Numbered from the stretch's first letter, positions 53,162 to 62,560 are shown. The stretch is DNA of 64,000 bases from Bacillus sp. OK048 (GCF_900103525.1 NZ_FNHN01000008.1:219852-283851); one strand, 5' to 3'. The notes: generated from the letters alone by a model not told the origin. A program made the numbers and translations.

Positions 53162-54202
53162 ATGAATTTTAATGATTACCGTGGTGTCTGGATATTCATT
53201 GAACAAAATGCAGGTAAAATTGAAGGAGTTTCACTCGAACTACTTGGTGCAGGTCGAAAGCTTGCTGATAAATTACAAGTACCATTAGCAGGATTTTTAC
53301 TTGGGAGCGGAATAAAACCATTAGCTAACCAAGTAATCGCCTATGGTGCGGATGAAGTATACCTTGTTGACCATCCAGTTTTGAAAGATTACCGGACAGA
53401 ATCCTACATGAGGGGTGTCATGCAGCTCGTTCCCAAATACAAGCCAGAGATCATTCTTTACGGAGCAACACCAAATGGTAAAGATTTAGCAAGTGCTGTG
53501 GCAACGGATTTAGTAACAGGTTTGACTGCTGATACAACGATGCTCGATGTTGACGTAGATAACCGTTTACTTGAAGCCAGCCGTCCTGCCTTTGGCGGAA
53601 ATATTATGGCTACGATTCTCTGTAAAAAGCATCGTCCGCAAATGGCGACTGTTAGACCGAAAGTAATGAAGGCTCTAGAGCCAGAGACAGGTAGAACAGG
53701 GAAAATTATTGAAGAAAGCATTACCCTTAAGGAAGAAGATATGCGTACAAAAGTGCTGCAAATTGTGAATGACGTAACAAAAAAGGCGAATTTAGCTGAT
53801 GCACATGTTATTGTTTGCGGTGGAAAAGGAATGGGAGATGTGCAAAACTTCCAGATACTTTATGAATTAGCGGATGCGATAGGAGCAACGGTTGGTGGAA
53901 CCAGAGATGTGGTTGAGGCAGGCTGGTTACCGCATGAGCTACAAATTGGCCAGACTGGTGAAACTGTAACCCCGAAAATTTATTTTGCCATTGCTCTATC
54001 TGGTGCTATTCAGCATGTAGTAGGCATGAAAAACTCTGATTTAATCATCGCTATTAATAAGGATCCAAATGCACCGATATTTGATGTAGCCACATATGGA
54101 ATTGTAGGAGACGCAATGGAAATTGTCCCTAAATTAATCGAGCAATTTAAACAGCTACGAATTGAAAAAGGCGGTGAGATGAGCTATGCCAGAAAAATTT
54201 GA
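53162..54202 (+). CDS. fixB: FixB, electron-transfer flavoprotein alpha subunit (346 aa)
   Basis: ETF-alpha fold. YRGVWIFIEQNAGKIEGVSLELLGAGRKLADKL is the N-terminal domain. GGKGMGDVQNFQILYELADAIGATVGGTRDVVEAGWLPHELQIGQTG and the SGAIQHVVGMKNSDLIIAINKDPNAPIFDVATYGIVGD segment form the FAD-binding domain. It pairs with FixA. AGGAGGGG precedes the ATG at 53162. The 3' end overlaps fixC by 17 bp. Confidence 0.93.
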   Translation: MNFNDYRGVWIFIEQNAGKIEGVSLELLGAGRKLADKLQVPLAGFLLGSGIKPLANQVIAYGADEVYLVDHPVLKDYRTESYMRGVMQLVPKYKPEIILYGATPNGKDLASAVATDLVTGLTADTTMLDVDVDNRLLEASRPAFGGNIMATILCKKHRPQMATVRPKVMKALEPETGRTGKIIEESITLKEEDMRTKVLQIVNDVTKKANLADAHVIVCGGKGMGDVQNFQILYELADAIGATVGGTRDVVEAGWLPHELQIGQTGETVTPKIYFAIALSGAIQHVVGMKNSDLIIAINKDPNAPIFDVATYGIVGDAMEIVPKLIEQFKQLRIEKGGEMSYARKI

Positions 54203-55481
54203 TGTCATCGTTGTTGGGGCAGGACCAGCAGGAACATCTTGTGCACTTGTGTGTGCCCGAAACGGTTTAAACGTATTGCTTATTGAAAGAGGAGAATATC
54301 CAGGAAGTAAAAACGTAATGGGCGGTGTACTTTATCGAAAGCAAATGGAGGAGTTAATTCCAGAGTTTTGGAAAGAAGCACCACTCGAGAGACCGGTGAT
54401 TGAGCAGCGATTCTGGATGATGGATACAGAGTCAGTGGTTCAATTTGGATACAAGGGGCTTGAATGGGGGGTTGAACCCTATAATAATTTTACTGTTTTA
54501 CGGGCGCAATTTGATCAATGGTTTGCGAAAAAAGCAGTGGAAGCAGGTGCACTGCTAATAAATGAAACGGTCGTAACGGAGTGCATTGTTGAAAACGGAA
54601 AGGTAATTGGTGTCCGGACTGACCGGCCAAACGGAGAAGTATTTGCGGATGTAGTTGTTCTGGCTGACGGGGTAAACTCATTACTATCCAAACAGTTAGG
54701 CTTCCATAAAGAATTCCGTCCCGATGAAGTTGCGCTAACGGTAATGGAAGTTATTAATTTACCAAAAGAAAAAATTAATGATCGCTTTAATCTAGAGGAT
54801 AATCAAGGTTGTACAATTGAAATATTCGGAGATTCAACAAAAGGTAACTTAGGAACTGCCTTTTTATATACGAATAAGGACAGTTTGAACATCGGAGTAG
54901 GTACCACTCTATCAAGCATGATCAAATCAAAAATGAAGCCTTATGACCTTCTAGACTATTTAAAAACACATCCTATGGTTAAACCGATGCTCGCTGGTGG
55001 AGAATCAGCAGAGTATCTTGCCCACCTCATTCCAGAGGGAGGTTATCGCTCGGTACCGAAAGTAGCTGGAAACGGTGTAGTGGTTATAGGTGACGCTGCG
55101 CAGCTTGTTAACGCCATTCATCGTGAAGGTTCGAACATGGCAATGCATTCTGGCTTACTTGCTGCTGAAACGGTAATTGAGGCGAAGCACCGTGGAGACT
55201 ATTCTGAATCTAGCTTAAATATCTATCGTCAGAAACTTTATGATAGCTTCATAATCAAAGATTTAGAGAAATATAAAGATGCCGCCCACACATTTGAGAA
55301 GTATCCACAATACTTTAAAGAATATGTACCGATGATGAATAAAGCTATGAGCAAATTCTTCACAGTCGATGGAACACCAAAGCGACAGAAACAAAAAGAG
55401 ATTATGAAGAGTGTAACAGCAGAAAGAGGAACGATTAAAGTAATACAAGATATCTATCGTGCTTGGAAGGCGGTGAAATAA
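54186..55481 (+). CDS. fixC: FixC, ETF-quinone oxidoreductase-like flavoprotein (431 aa)
   Basis: The N terminus VIVVGAGPAGTSCALVCARNGLNVLLIERGE is a GxGxxG FAD-binding Rossmann motif. A middle substrate/quinone domain has GDAAQLVNAIHREGSNMAMHSG (second FAD contact). The length of 431 suits FixC rather than the longer mitochondrial ETF-QO. It accepts electrons from FixAB and delivers them to quinone through the membrane surface. It overlaps fixB by 17 bases and fixX by one base. Confidence 0.92.
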   Translation: MPEKFDVIVVGAGPAGTSCALVCARNGLNVLLIERGEYPGSKNVMGGVLYRKQMEELIPEFWKEAPLERPVIEQRFWMMDTESVVQFGYKGLEWGVEPYNNFTVLRAQFDQWFAKKAVEAGALLINETVVTECIVENGKVIGVRTDRPNGEVFADVVVLADGVNSLLSKQLGFHKEFRPDEVALTVMEVINLPKEKINDRFNLEDNQGCTIEIFGDSTKGNLGTAFLYTNKDSLNIGVGTTLSSMIKSKMKPYDLLDYLKTHPMVKPMLAGGESAEYLAHLIPEGGYRSVPKVAGNGVVVIGDAAQLVNAIHREGSNMAMHSGLLAAETVIEAKHRGDYSESSLNIYRQKLYDSFIIKDLEKYKDAAHTFEKYPQYFKEYVPMMNKAMSKFFTVDGTPKRQKQKEIMKSVTAERGTIKVIQDIYRAWKAVK

Positions 55482-55765
55482 TGTCAACTAAAAATATCGA
55501 AGAAAAACAGTACCTTCTTCGTTTTAGAGCTGATACAAAGTCCCACTTAACCGTTATGGATGATGATATTTGTATGACAAAATGTCCTGATAAGATTTGC
55601 ACGATTTTCTGCCCTGCTGAAGTATACAAATGGGAAGGATTACGAATGCAGGTTGGATATGAAGGCTGCCACGAATGTGGAAGCTGTCGTATCGGCTGCC
55701 CGCACCAAAACATTAAATGGGAATATCCAAAAGGCGGACATGGAATTGTCTTCCGTTTGGCATAA
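55481..55765 (+). CDS. fixX: FixX, ferredoxin-like protein (94 aa)
   Basis: A small iron-sulfur protein. TKCPDKICTIFCPAEVYKWEG and EGCHECGSCRIGCPHQNIKWEYPKGG hold the cluster Cys residues of FixX. It forms the [4Fe-4S] branch of FixCX. The ATG shares its first base with the fixC stop (TAATG), so translation is coupled. A terminator follows. Confidence 0.92.
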   Translation: MSTKNIEEKQYLLRFRADTKSHLTVMDDDICMTKCPDKICTIFCPAEVYKWEGLRMQVGYEGCHECGSCRIGCPHQNIKWEYPKGGHGIVFRLA

Positions 55766-55799
55766 TTACTAAAAAAGTTTTTTGTATGATCTTAAAGAG

Positions 55800-55836
55800 G
55801 TGGCACATCCCTTGACATGGGGTGTGCTACTTTTTG
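55800..55836 (+). terminator. fixABCX terminator
   Basis: GTGGCACATCCC pairs with GGGGTGTGCTAC (G-T pairs), then five T residues. Confidence 0.85.
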
Positions 55837-55895
55837 TTGTTTCACAGAATTCCTTTTGTTAGTTAAATTCAGAATATTTGTGTATAATAATATAG

Positions 55896-55917
55896 TATCA
55901 GGTGCTAGTATCTGATA
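55896..55917. promoter_or_regulatory. Operator-like dyad before the desaturase
   Basis: TATCAG and CTGATA are spaced by ten bases just downstream of TATAAT (55883-55888). This is the usual position for a repressor site. Confidence 0.4.
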
Positions 55918-55971
55918 TAAATAGTTCATCCAAATAGAATACAACTGAATTTCATACAATGGGGGATAATG

Positions 55972-56862
55972 ATGTTAACAAATGATTTGGACTTTAGGTT
56001 GGAGCCTAAACTTATAGAATTATATGAAGAACATAAAAAGCGGTCTGAAAAAATTGATTGGGGTTATCATGATTTCCTGCCGTGGGATAAAGGGGTAGAT
56101 TTCCGACGCGTTCCTTGGGATGAAAGCCAGGTTACACTACCTGCTGCCCTTATTACTGCAGTTGAAACGGCCCTATTAACCGAAGTGAACTTGCCTTGGT
56201 TTACATCTCATTTAGATCAAACATTTAAAGGGTCTTTAACGGTTATTAAGGATTTTGTCCATACTTGGACTTCAGAAGAAGACCAGCATTCTAACCTCCT
56301 TGAAACGTATCTTTTACTTACACGTAATGTTGATCCTAAGCGACTCCACCAATTACACAAGCAAACGGTTGAGAATGGCTGGAATCCGGATTATCATACG
56401 CCATTTGAAACCATGGTCTATACCTCATTGCAAGAATTGGCAACAATGGTCTTTTATAATAATGTTGCAAAATCAGCTGGACCACATGATAAGGATTTAG
56501 CTAGGCTGCTACGCCGATTAGCAAAAGATGAAACGCTGCATTATGCTTTTTATCGCGATGTCATTAAATTTCATCTCCAATTGGAACCTAACTACTGTTA
56601 TCATTTAGGACATGTTATTAAGAACTTCCAAATGCCGGGTACAGTGATGCCTGATTTTGAAGATCGTATGTCGATCATTGCAAAAGAGGCAAACTATGGT
56701 CCATTGGAATATTTTGATCAAGTATTAGATGTGATTGTTAACTATTGGGAGCTGGAAACATTACGGCCGATTGCACCAGAAGCAGAAAAGGCTAGACAGG
56801 ACATCCTAAATTATCACAATCGGTTGAAAAGAGTAAGAGATCGTTTTTATAAAAATAAATAG
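55972..56862 (+). CDS. Soluble acyl-ACP desaturase, di-iron (296 aa)
   Basis: A ferritin-like di-iron enzyme of the stearoyl-ACP desaturase / DesA2 family. WTSEEDQHSNLLETYLLL carries the first EExxH-like iron ligands and AKDETLHYAFYRDVI the second (DExxH). A ligand Glu in AVETALLTEVNLPWF precedes them. It introduces a double bond in acyl-ACP using oxygen and reduced ferredoxin. It follows fixABCX, a possible ferredoxin source. The ATG at 55972 is six bases from GGGGG; the ATG three bases earlier is too close. Bacillus usually has a membrane-type Des instead. Confidence 0.85.
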   Translation: MLTNDLDFRLEPKLIELYEEHKKRSEKIDWGYHDFLPWDKGVDFRRVPWDESQVTLPAALITAVETALLTEVNLPWFTSHLDQTFKGSLTVIKDFVHTWTSEEDQHSNLLETYLLLTRNVDPKRLHQLHKQTVENGWNPDYHTPFETMVYTSLQELATMVFYNNVAKSAGPHDKDLARLLRRLAKDETLHYAFYRDVIKFHLQLEPNYCYHLGHVIKNFQMPGTVMPDFEDRMSIIAKEANYGPLEYFDQVLDVIVNYWELETLRPIAPEAEKARQDILNYHNRLKRVRDRFYKNK

Positions 56863-56972
56863 GGATAATTTTCAAATCCACCATTCGTATCCATGGGTTT
56901 ATTACTATATGTAGATTATTTCACAAAGGAGAGTAAAAAGAAGGTGAAGCGGAAAGGGGAATATTTTTTTAG

Positions 56973-57320
56973 TTAAGATATTTTCTCTTGTACTTTTAAT
57001 GTGGAAAGTTGGTCTTGTTTGCTTAAGGAAGTAAAAGAACAGGCAATATCATGTGCTCTATCCATAGATTCCATACTTGGAGAGCAATAGAATGGTTTCT
57101 GCCAATTCATATCACCTTCACAATTTGACGGGTAAATACTTACTTTCCAATGATAGTAGATCTTTGTTTGAGAGAGCTGCGCTCCTTCAATTGCTATGAG
57201 CCAATGAGTGAAAGGTGAATCAATGTCATATGACTCTAATTCATTTAGAGTCAACAGATCATTTAACCCGATTGGGACTAATGCCTTTTGATAAAAGTCA
57301 TGATAATTAGGTGTTTTCAT
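56973..57320 (-). CDS. Hypothetical protein (115 aa)
   Basis: I do not recognise this protein. It is soluble with mixed strand and helix pattern. Possible landmarks are HWLIAIEGAQLSQTKIYYHWKVSIYPSN and a short Cys-bearing segment (NCEGDMNWQKPFYCSP). GGGAGGG precedes the ATG at 57320. It lies alone between the desaturase and the MFS gene. Confidence 0.6.
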   Translation of the reverse strand: MKTPNYHDFYQKALVPIGLNDLLTLNELESYDIDSPFTHWLIAIEGAQLSQTKIYYHWKVSIYPSNCEGDMNWQKPFYCSPSMESMDRAHDIACSFTSLSKQDQLSTLKVQEKIS

Positions 57321-57432
57321 GATTTTTTGCCCTCCCTTATTTGTTGTAACTATATTATATGATAGTTTTCAAGTTTTTTTGAACAAAAATGTTAAAAATT
57401 TTCGAAAATTCAACGAAATTTACATAATAAAG

Positions 57433-57458
57433 AAAGGATGGGCAAATGCCCATCCTTT
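57433..57458. terminator. Terminator of the MFS gene
   Basis: AAAGGATGGGCA pairs with TGCCCATCCTTT; on the minus strand TTTCTTTATT follows. Confidence 0.8.
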
Positions 57459-57459
57459 C

Positions 57460-58698
57460 CTAATTCTCTTGATTCCATTTTCGGACTACTTGGTCACTTG
57501 GAAGCATGAATGCAATTAACCCTAGCAATGGTAAGAATCCTAACGAAGAGACCATAGATGATAAACTAAATAGGTCAGCTATGTATCCAAGTCCTACTGA
57601 ACCGATTGCGCCCATTCCAAATGCGAGTCCCACCGTTAATCCGGACATCGTCCCGATTTTTCCTGGTACAAGTTCTTGTGCAAAAACAACGGTAACCGAA
57701 AAACTTGCCATTAAAATAAAACTTGCCACAGGAAGAAGGATAAACGCAATTGCGGAGGGTACAAATGGAATTAGTAAGGAAAATGGTGCGGTTGCCAACA
57801 TGGAAACTGCAATTACTTTTTTCTTACCAAAGCGATCTGCTATTGGCCCGCCAAAGAAAGTCCCGAATGCGCCGGCAATTAAAAAGACAAATAGAAATAA
57901 CTGTGATTCTTTAATGGAAAACGAATATTTTTCGATTGCATAAAATGCATAAAAATTAGTCATCCCCGAAATATACCATGACCTAACAAAAATGATCAAA
58001 AGAATGACCAGCAATGCCCGTTTTACACTTTTGGATAGACCAACCTTTTTTGCGGGTAAGATATTCTTCTTTTTAAAATACGGGAGTTCACTGGCTAATC
58101 TTTTATTATACCAATTAGCAATATAGATTAATAATAGGACTGCAATTGCTGCAACAATGGTAAACCATGATGCACCTCTTTGTCCGAGCGGAACAAGAAT
58201 AAGTGCAGTTATGAGTGGAGCTAATGCTTGCCCCGTATTACCGCCTACCTGGTAAATTGATTGTGCCAGTCCTCTTCGTTTTCCTGCTGCCATATAGGCG
58301 ACCCTTGAACCCTCAGGATGAAATACTGCGGACCCAAGCCCAATAAAAATGACTGAAAAAACAATTAGACCAAAGGAAGGAGCAAACGCTAATCCGAGAA
58401 CACCGCCAAGTGTTAATGTAAGCCCTATTGGCAGGACATATGGCATCGGCTTTTTATCTGTTACAACACCAACCACTGGCTGGAGTACCGATGAAACCAT
58501 ATTTAAGGAAAAGGCAATAATTCCTAGTTGAGTAAAAGATAATCCCATCGATTTTTCTAGGATTGGAAACATTGCCGGTACCACTGATTGAATGGCATCG
58601 TTAAGTAAATGGCAAAGCCCGATGATAAAAAGAATATTAAACATTGTTTTCTCAGAAGCCTTGGTTGTGTTTGCAGACGCTGCTGCAGGTTGACTCAT
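57460..58698 (-). CDS. MFS exporter, Fsr (fosmidomycin-resistance)-like (412 aa)
   Basis: Twelve hydrophobic segments in two six-helix halves. LCHLLNDAIQSVVPAMFPIL in helix 1 and QPVVGVVTDKKPMPY after helix 2 (the MFS loop, D-K/R) resemble the Fsr/fosmidomycin family. FHPEGSRVAYMAAGKRRGLAQSIYQVGGNTGQA is its helix 4-5 signature. Drug efflux is likely; the substrate is unknown. The ATG at 58698 is seven bases after GAGG; ATG at 58701 and GTG at 58704 are nearby alternatives. Confidence 0.87.
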   Translation of the reverse strand: MSQPAAASANTTKASEKTMFNILFIIGLCHLLNDAIQSVVPAMFPILEKSMGLSFTQLGIIAFSLNMVSSVLQPVVGVVTDKKPMPYVLPIGLTLTLGGVLGLAFAPSFGLIVFSVIFIGLGSAVFHPEGSRVAYMAAGKRRGLAQSIYQVGGNTGQALAPLITALILVPLGQRGASWFTIVAAIAVLLLIYIANWYNKRLASELPYFKKKNILPAKKVGLSKSVKRALLVILLIIFVRSWYISGMTNFYAFYAIEKYSFSIKESQLFLFVFLIAGAFGTFFGGPIADRFGKKKVIAVSMLATAPFSLLIPFVPSAIAFILLPVASFILMASFSVTVVFAQELVPGKIGTMSGLTVGLAFGMGAIGSVGLGYIADLFSLSSMVSSLGFLPLLGLIAFMLPSDQVVRKWNQEN

Positions 58699-58916
58699 CA
58701 TCACACCTCATTTATTTTAAATAAACTTTTAATATACCTATCTTACATAATTTTTTGAAAAATGAGAACTGGATTGTTTCGAACCTCTACCTAAATTTAA
58801 TGCTGAAAGGTTTGAGAGCGAATCCAAAATACATACAGATTGATGAAATTAACCTTAAGAGCTAAATTGACACAAGTAGAAAAGTTTTTTATAATAATCT
58901 TGAAGTCGAGATAAAT

Positions 58917-59041
58917 AGAAAAGCGGAAGCGCCTTGCTCAGCCCCGACAAGCACTGGAGGGCCTGTGGATGAAGTCATGCTTTTCGACTTCATCTGCAGG
59001 ACCGAAGTGACCTCGAGGGGCTAGGCGCTGGAGCTGGACAA
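58917..59041. repeat. Intergenic repeat family B, copy 2 (about 125 bp)
   Basis: It starts AGAAAAGCGGAAGCGCC and ends GCGCTGGAGCTGGACA, like copy 1. The middle holds GATGAAGTC and GACTTCATC as an inner stem, and CGAGGGGCTAGGCGCT pairs back to AGCGCC..AGCCCC. It is GC-rich in AT-rich DNA and lies directly before marR-like gene's ribosome site. Confidence 0.78.
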
Positions 59042-59062
59042 ATTATAAAAAGGATGATTCTT

Positions 59063-59503
59063 ATGGAAAATGATTCTGTAGCACAATCGTTGAAGCTATT
59101 TATTGTTCTTTCAAGGGCTTTTAAAGCGATTAATGAGCATGTGAATAAAGTTATTCAAGCAAGTGGATTAAACCCAACCGAATTTGCCGTATTAGAGCTT
59201 TTATTTCATAAAGGTGAACAGCCAATGCAGCAAATTGGCGGGAAAATATTACTTGCTAGCGGGAGTATCACCTATGTGGTGGATAAGCTTGAGCAAAAAG
59301 GACTGCTAACCAGAATCGCCTGTCCCAATGACAGAAGAGTTACATTTGCCCAAATCACAGATAAAGGAAAAGAATTTATTCAAGAAATTTTTCCAGAGCA
59401 TGCCCAACAGATTCATACCCTAATGTCTAGTTTGACAGATTCTGAAAAACAAGAAGCGATTGATTTATTGAAGAAACTTGGATTGCCAGCAGGGAAATTT
59501 TAA
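59063..59503 (+). CDS. MarR-family regulator (146 aa)
   Basis: Winged-helix MarR pattern. ASGLNPTEFAVLELLFHKGEQPMQQIG, the recognition helix SGSITYVVDKLEQKGLL, and the wing with RIACPNDRRVTFAQIT (DxR) are clear. It resembles OhrR/YusO-type repressors but has no Cys at the OhrR sensing position. It diverges from the Fsr-like pump, which it may control. The ATG at 59063 has AAAAGGA eight bases upstream. Confidence 0.85.
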   Translation: MENDSVAQSLKLFIVLSRAFKAINEHVNKVIQASGLNPTEFAVLELLFHKGEQPMQQIGGKILLASGSITYVVDKLEQKGLLTRIACPNDRRVTFAQITDKGKEFIQEIFPEHAQQIHTLMSSLTDSEKQEAIDLLKKLGLPAGKF

Positions 59504-59528
59504 TACGGCTTCGGCCGTATTTTTTTTC
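59502..59528 (+). terminator. marR terminator
   Basis: AATACGGC, loop TTCG, GCCGTATT, then eight T residues. Confidence 0.92.
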
Positions 59529-59597
59529 ATTAAAGGAATATGAATAGATAATGTCGAAATGATTTACTTGCAAAAATCAATTTTAAGGGGTGTACCA

Positions 59598-61292
59598 ATG
59601 AGATTTGAAGAGTATACATATGTCCGTCCAAACCTTGATGAAGTAAAAACAAGTTTTGAGGCAGCGATTGAAAAGTTTTCAAAAGCCTCTTCTGTGGAAG
59701 AGCAAAGCTTAGCTATGAATGAAGTAAACGGAATTAGAAATGATATTGGAACCATGTTTAATCTGTGCTACATCCGCCATTCTGTGGACACAAATGATGA
59801 GTTCTATAAAGCCGAGCAAGATTATATGGATGAAGTTCAGCCGGAAATTGAAGGCTTTGTTACTAAGTATTATCACGCTCTGATAAATTCTAAGTACCGG
59901 AATGAATTAGAAGCTAAATGGGGTCAGCAATTATTTGCCCTTGCAGAAGGACAATTAAAGACCTTTAAACCGGAAATTGTTCCTTTACTACAAAAGGAAA
60001 ATCGCCTTTCAACAGAATATACAAAATTAGTGGCATCTGCAAAAATTAATTTTGAAGGTGAAGAGCGAACTTTAGCACAATTAGAGCCCTTCACTGAGTC
60101 AACAGATAGAGAAATGAGAAAGCGGGCAACTGAAGCAAAGTTTGGCTTTTTAGCTAATCATGAACAAGAGTTTGATCGTATCTATGATGAACTAGTTAAA
60201 GTAAGGACGGAGATTGCTCAAGCACTAGGTTATAAAAATTTTGTTGAATTAGGTTACTATCGGATGATGAGAACAGATTATAATTCTGAGATGGTAGCGA
60301 ATTTCCGCCAGCAGGTGAAGGATTTTATCGTTCCAATTGCAACGAAACTTAAAGCAAGGCAGCAGGAACGAATCGGTGTGGATCAGTTAAAATACTATGA
60401 TGAAGTTTTTAACTATAAAACAGGCAATGCCGTGCCTAAGGGCAGCCCCGAATGGATAATTGAAAATGGGCAAAAAATGTATGAAGAACTATCAACAGAA
60501 ACGGGAGAGTTTTTCCGATTTATGCAGGATAATAACTTAATGGATCTTGTGGCCAAAAAAGGAAAAGCTGGCGGAGGATATTGTTCATTCATTGAAAACT
60601 ATAAAGCACCGTTTATCTTTTCTAATTTCAATGGCACCTCTGGAGATATTGATGTATTAACACACGAAGCAGGCCATGCATTCCAAGTTTATTCAAGTAG
60701 GAATTTTGAAATCCCAGAATATAATTGGCCGACTTATGAAGCATGTGAAATTCATTCGATGAGTATGGAATTTTTTACTTGGCCATGGATGGACTTGTTT
60801 TTTAAGGAAGATACAGATAAGTATAAATACTCCCATTTAAGTTCAGCCTTATTATTTTTACCATATGGGGTTTCTGTTGATGAATTCCAACATTGGGTAT
60901 ATGAAAATTACGAAGCAACACCACAGGAGAGAAAACAGGCGTGGCGCAAAATTGAGAAAAAGTATCTACCGCATAAGGATTATGATGGGAATTCTTATTT
61001 AGAAAATGGCGGTTTCTGGCAGCGCCAGGGACATATTTTTAACTCACCTTTCTATTATATTGATTACACTTTAGCCCAAATTTGTGCCTTCCAATTTTGG
61101 AAACGTTCTAGAGAAAACCAAGAAGAGGCTTGGGCTGATTACGTTAGTCTTTGTAAACTTGGCGGCAGCATGTCGTTTACAAAGCTAGTAAAAGAAGCAA
61201 ATCTGATTTCACCTTTTGAAGATGGCTGCGTACGATCAGTAGTGGGTGAAATTGAAGCCTGGTTAAACACAGTAGAAGATCAAAAGTTATAA
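59598..61292 (+). CDS. pepF: M3-family oligoendopeptidase (564 aa)
   Basis: A cytoplasmic zinc metallopeptidase of the PepF/M3 group that cuts short oligopeptides. LTHEAGHAFQVYSS is the HExxH zinc motif near residue 356 and EIHSMSMEFF carries the third ligand Glu downstream. The N-terminal helical lobe begins RFEEYTYVRPNLDEV. The ATG at 59598 follows AAGGGG by seven bases; the upstream frame lacks a site. Confidence 0.9.
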   Translation: MRFEEYTYVRPNLDEVKTSFEAAIEKFSKASSVEEQSLAMNEVNGIRNDIGTMFNLCYIRHSVDTNDEFYKAEQDYMDEVQPEIEGFVTKYYHALINSKYRNELEAKWGQQLFALAEGQLKTFKPEIVPLLQKENRLSTEYTKLVASAKINFEGEERTLAQLEPFTESTDREMRKRATEAKFGFLANHEQEFDRIYDELVKVRTEIAQALGYKNFVELGYYRMMRTDYNSEMVANFRQQVKDFIVPIATKLKARQQERIGVDQLKYYDEVFNYKTGNAVPKGSPEWIIENGQKMYEELSTETGEFFRFMQDNNLMDLVAKKGKAGGGYCSFIENYKAPFIFSNFNGTSGDIDVLTHEAGHAFQVYSSRNFEIPEYNWPTYEACEIHSMSMEFFTWPWMDLFFKEDTDKYKYSHLSSALLFLPYGVSVDEFQHWVYENYEATPQERKQAWRKIEKKYLPHKDYDGNSYLENGGFWQRQGHIFNSPFYYIDYTLAQICAFQFWKRSRENQEEAWADYVSLCKLGGSMSFTKLVKEANLISPFEDGCVRSVVGEIEAWLNTVEDQKL

Positions 61293-61309
61293 AAAATTCT
61301 CATGAATTG

Positions 61310-61342
61310 TGGTCATCATCGGGATGATGATGACCATTTTTA
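61310..61342 (+). terminator. pepF terminator with a degenerate second copy
   Basis: TGGTCATCATC pairs with GATGATGACCA, then TTTTTA. A similar, less perfect hairpin (GTCATCAAGGTTATGATGATC plus T run) lies 55 bases further on, apparently a local duplication. Confidence 0.85.
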
Positions 61343-61507
61343 CGATTTTTCGATGCGTTTTGGTTGTCATCAAGGTTATGATGATCATTTTTGAACTTTT
61401 ATTGATTTGCATATGTAAATTTTTTTTATTACTAAATTGACGGATTGGAAAAAAGCTCGTCTTTGTTTGTCCTCTTGCTCATATATTGAATTTGAGGGGG
61501 AGATGAG

Positions 61508-62560
61508 GTGAAAAAGAATTGGTCAGCAGCTTTTCAAATCGCCGCAGTATACGTGGGTACGGTTGTTGGTGCGGGATTTGCAACAGGAAGAGAGATCGTT
61601 GAGTTTTTCTCTCGGTTTGGCTTCATTGGCTTTTTAAGCATATTACTGAGTGGCTGCCTCCTTATCCTGTTAGGATCAAAGTTGATGAGAATAGCTGCTC
61701 GAATTAATGCGGTTTCATACCAGGAATTTAATGTACACTTGTTTGGGAAATGGGCAGGCAGGGGTATTAATATAATTATGCTTTTTATGCTTCTTGGAGT
61801 AACTGCTGTAATGCTTGCAGGAGCAGGGGCTGTATTTGAAGAACAATTAGGTCTTACAAAGAATTTAGGTATATTTATAACAATCTTTTTTTCCTTTGTA
61901 GTGATGATGGTTGGTACTAAGGGGCTATTTGCAGTGAACTCGTTCGTTGTTCCTATTATGGTTTGTTTCAGTTTAATGTTAATGACACTTTCTATCAAAC
62001 AACCCGATTTCATCAATCACTTATTATTTATCCCACATGCGGAAGATGGATGGAAAAGCATAGTAGCACCTTTTTCTTATACAGCATTAAACTTAGCCTT
62101 AGCACAAGCAGTGCTCGTTCCCATCGCGAATGAAATTAAGGACGATTGGACAATCAAATGGGGCGGAATCTTAGGGGGGACAGCTTTAACAGTCATTTTA
62201 ATATCCAGTCATTTTACACTGATTATGCTGCCTAATCTAGAGATATATGAGATACCGATGGCAATTATTATGAAGCAAATCGCACCTTTTTTTTATTGGA
62301 TTTTTGTTCTTGTTATTTATGGTGAAATTTTTACTTCAGTCATTGGGAACGTATATGGAATTGAGCGGCAGATAAGGCAAATTGTAACAGTACCTACATT
62401 TATTACAATATCAGCTATATTCATCGTTTCTTATCTCATCAGTCTGATTGACTATAGTAAGCTTTTGTCTAGTCTCTATCCATTATTTGGCTATATCAGC
62501 CTTATCTTTTTTATCCTTTTATGGATGAAGCCATTAAAAAATGATCGCAATAATCCTTAA
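61508..62560 (+). CDS. YkvI-like membrane protein (350 aa)
   Basis: About ten hydrophobic segments. IAAVYVGTVVGAGFATGREIVEFFSRFG at the start is the Gly-rich first helix found in YkvI and in APC/LeuT-fold transporters. FSYTALNLALAQAVLVPIANEI is the sixth-helix-like segment. It is probably a transporter of the YkvI group with unknown substrate. The start is GTG at 61508, with GAGGGGG upstream. Confidence 0.83.
   Translation: MKKNWSAAFQIAAVYVGTVVGAGFATGREIVEFFSRFGFIGFLSILLSGCLLILLGSKLMRIAARINAVSYQEFNVHLFGKWAGRGINIIMLFMLLGVTAVMLAGAGAVFEEQLGLTKNLGIFITIFFSFVVMMVGTKGLFAVNSFVVPIMVCFSLMLMTLSIKQPDFINHLLFIPHAEDGWKSIVAPFSYTALNLALAQAVLVPIANEIKDDWTIKWGGILGGTALTVILISSHFTLIMLPNLEIYEIPMAIIMKQIAPFFYWIFVLVIYGEIFTSVIGNVYGIERQIRQIVTVPTFITISAIFIVSYLISLIDYSKLLSSLYPLFGYISLIFFILLWMKPLKNDRNNP

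Noticed and set aside
57506..57943. 145-codon plus-strand frame
   Set aside because: Antisense shadow of the Fsr-like MFS gene.
61534..62016. 160-codon minus-strand frame
   Set aside because: Shadow of the YkvI-like membrane gene; no ribosome site and low-complexity composition.
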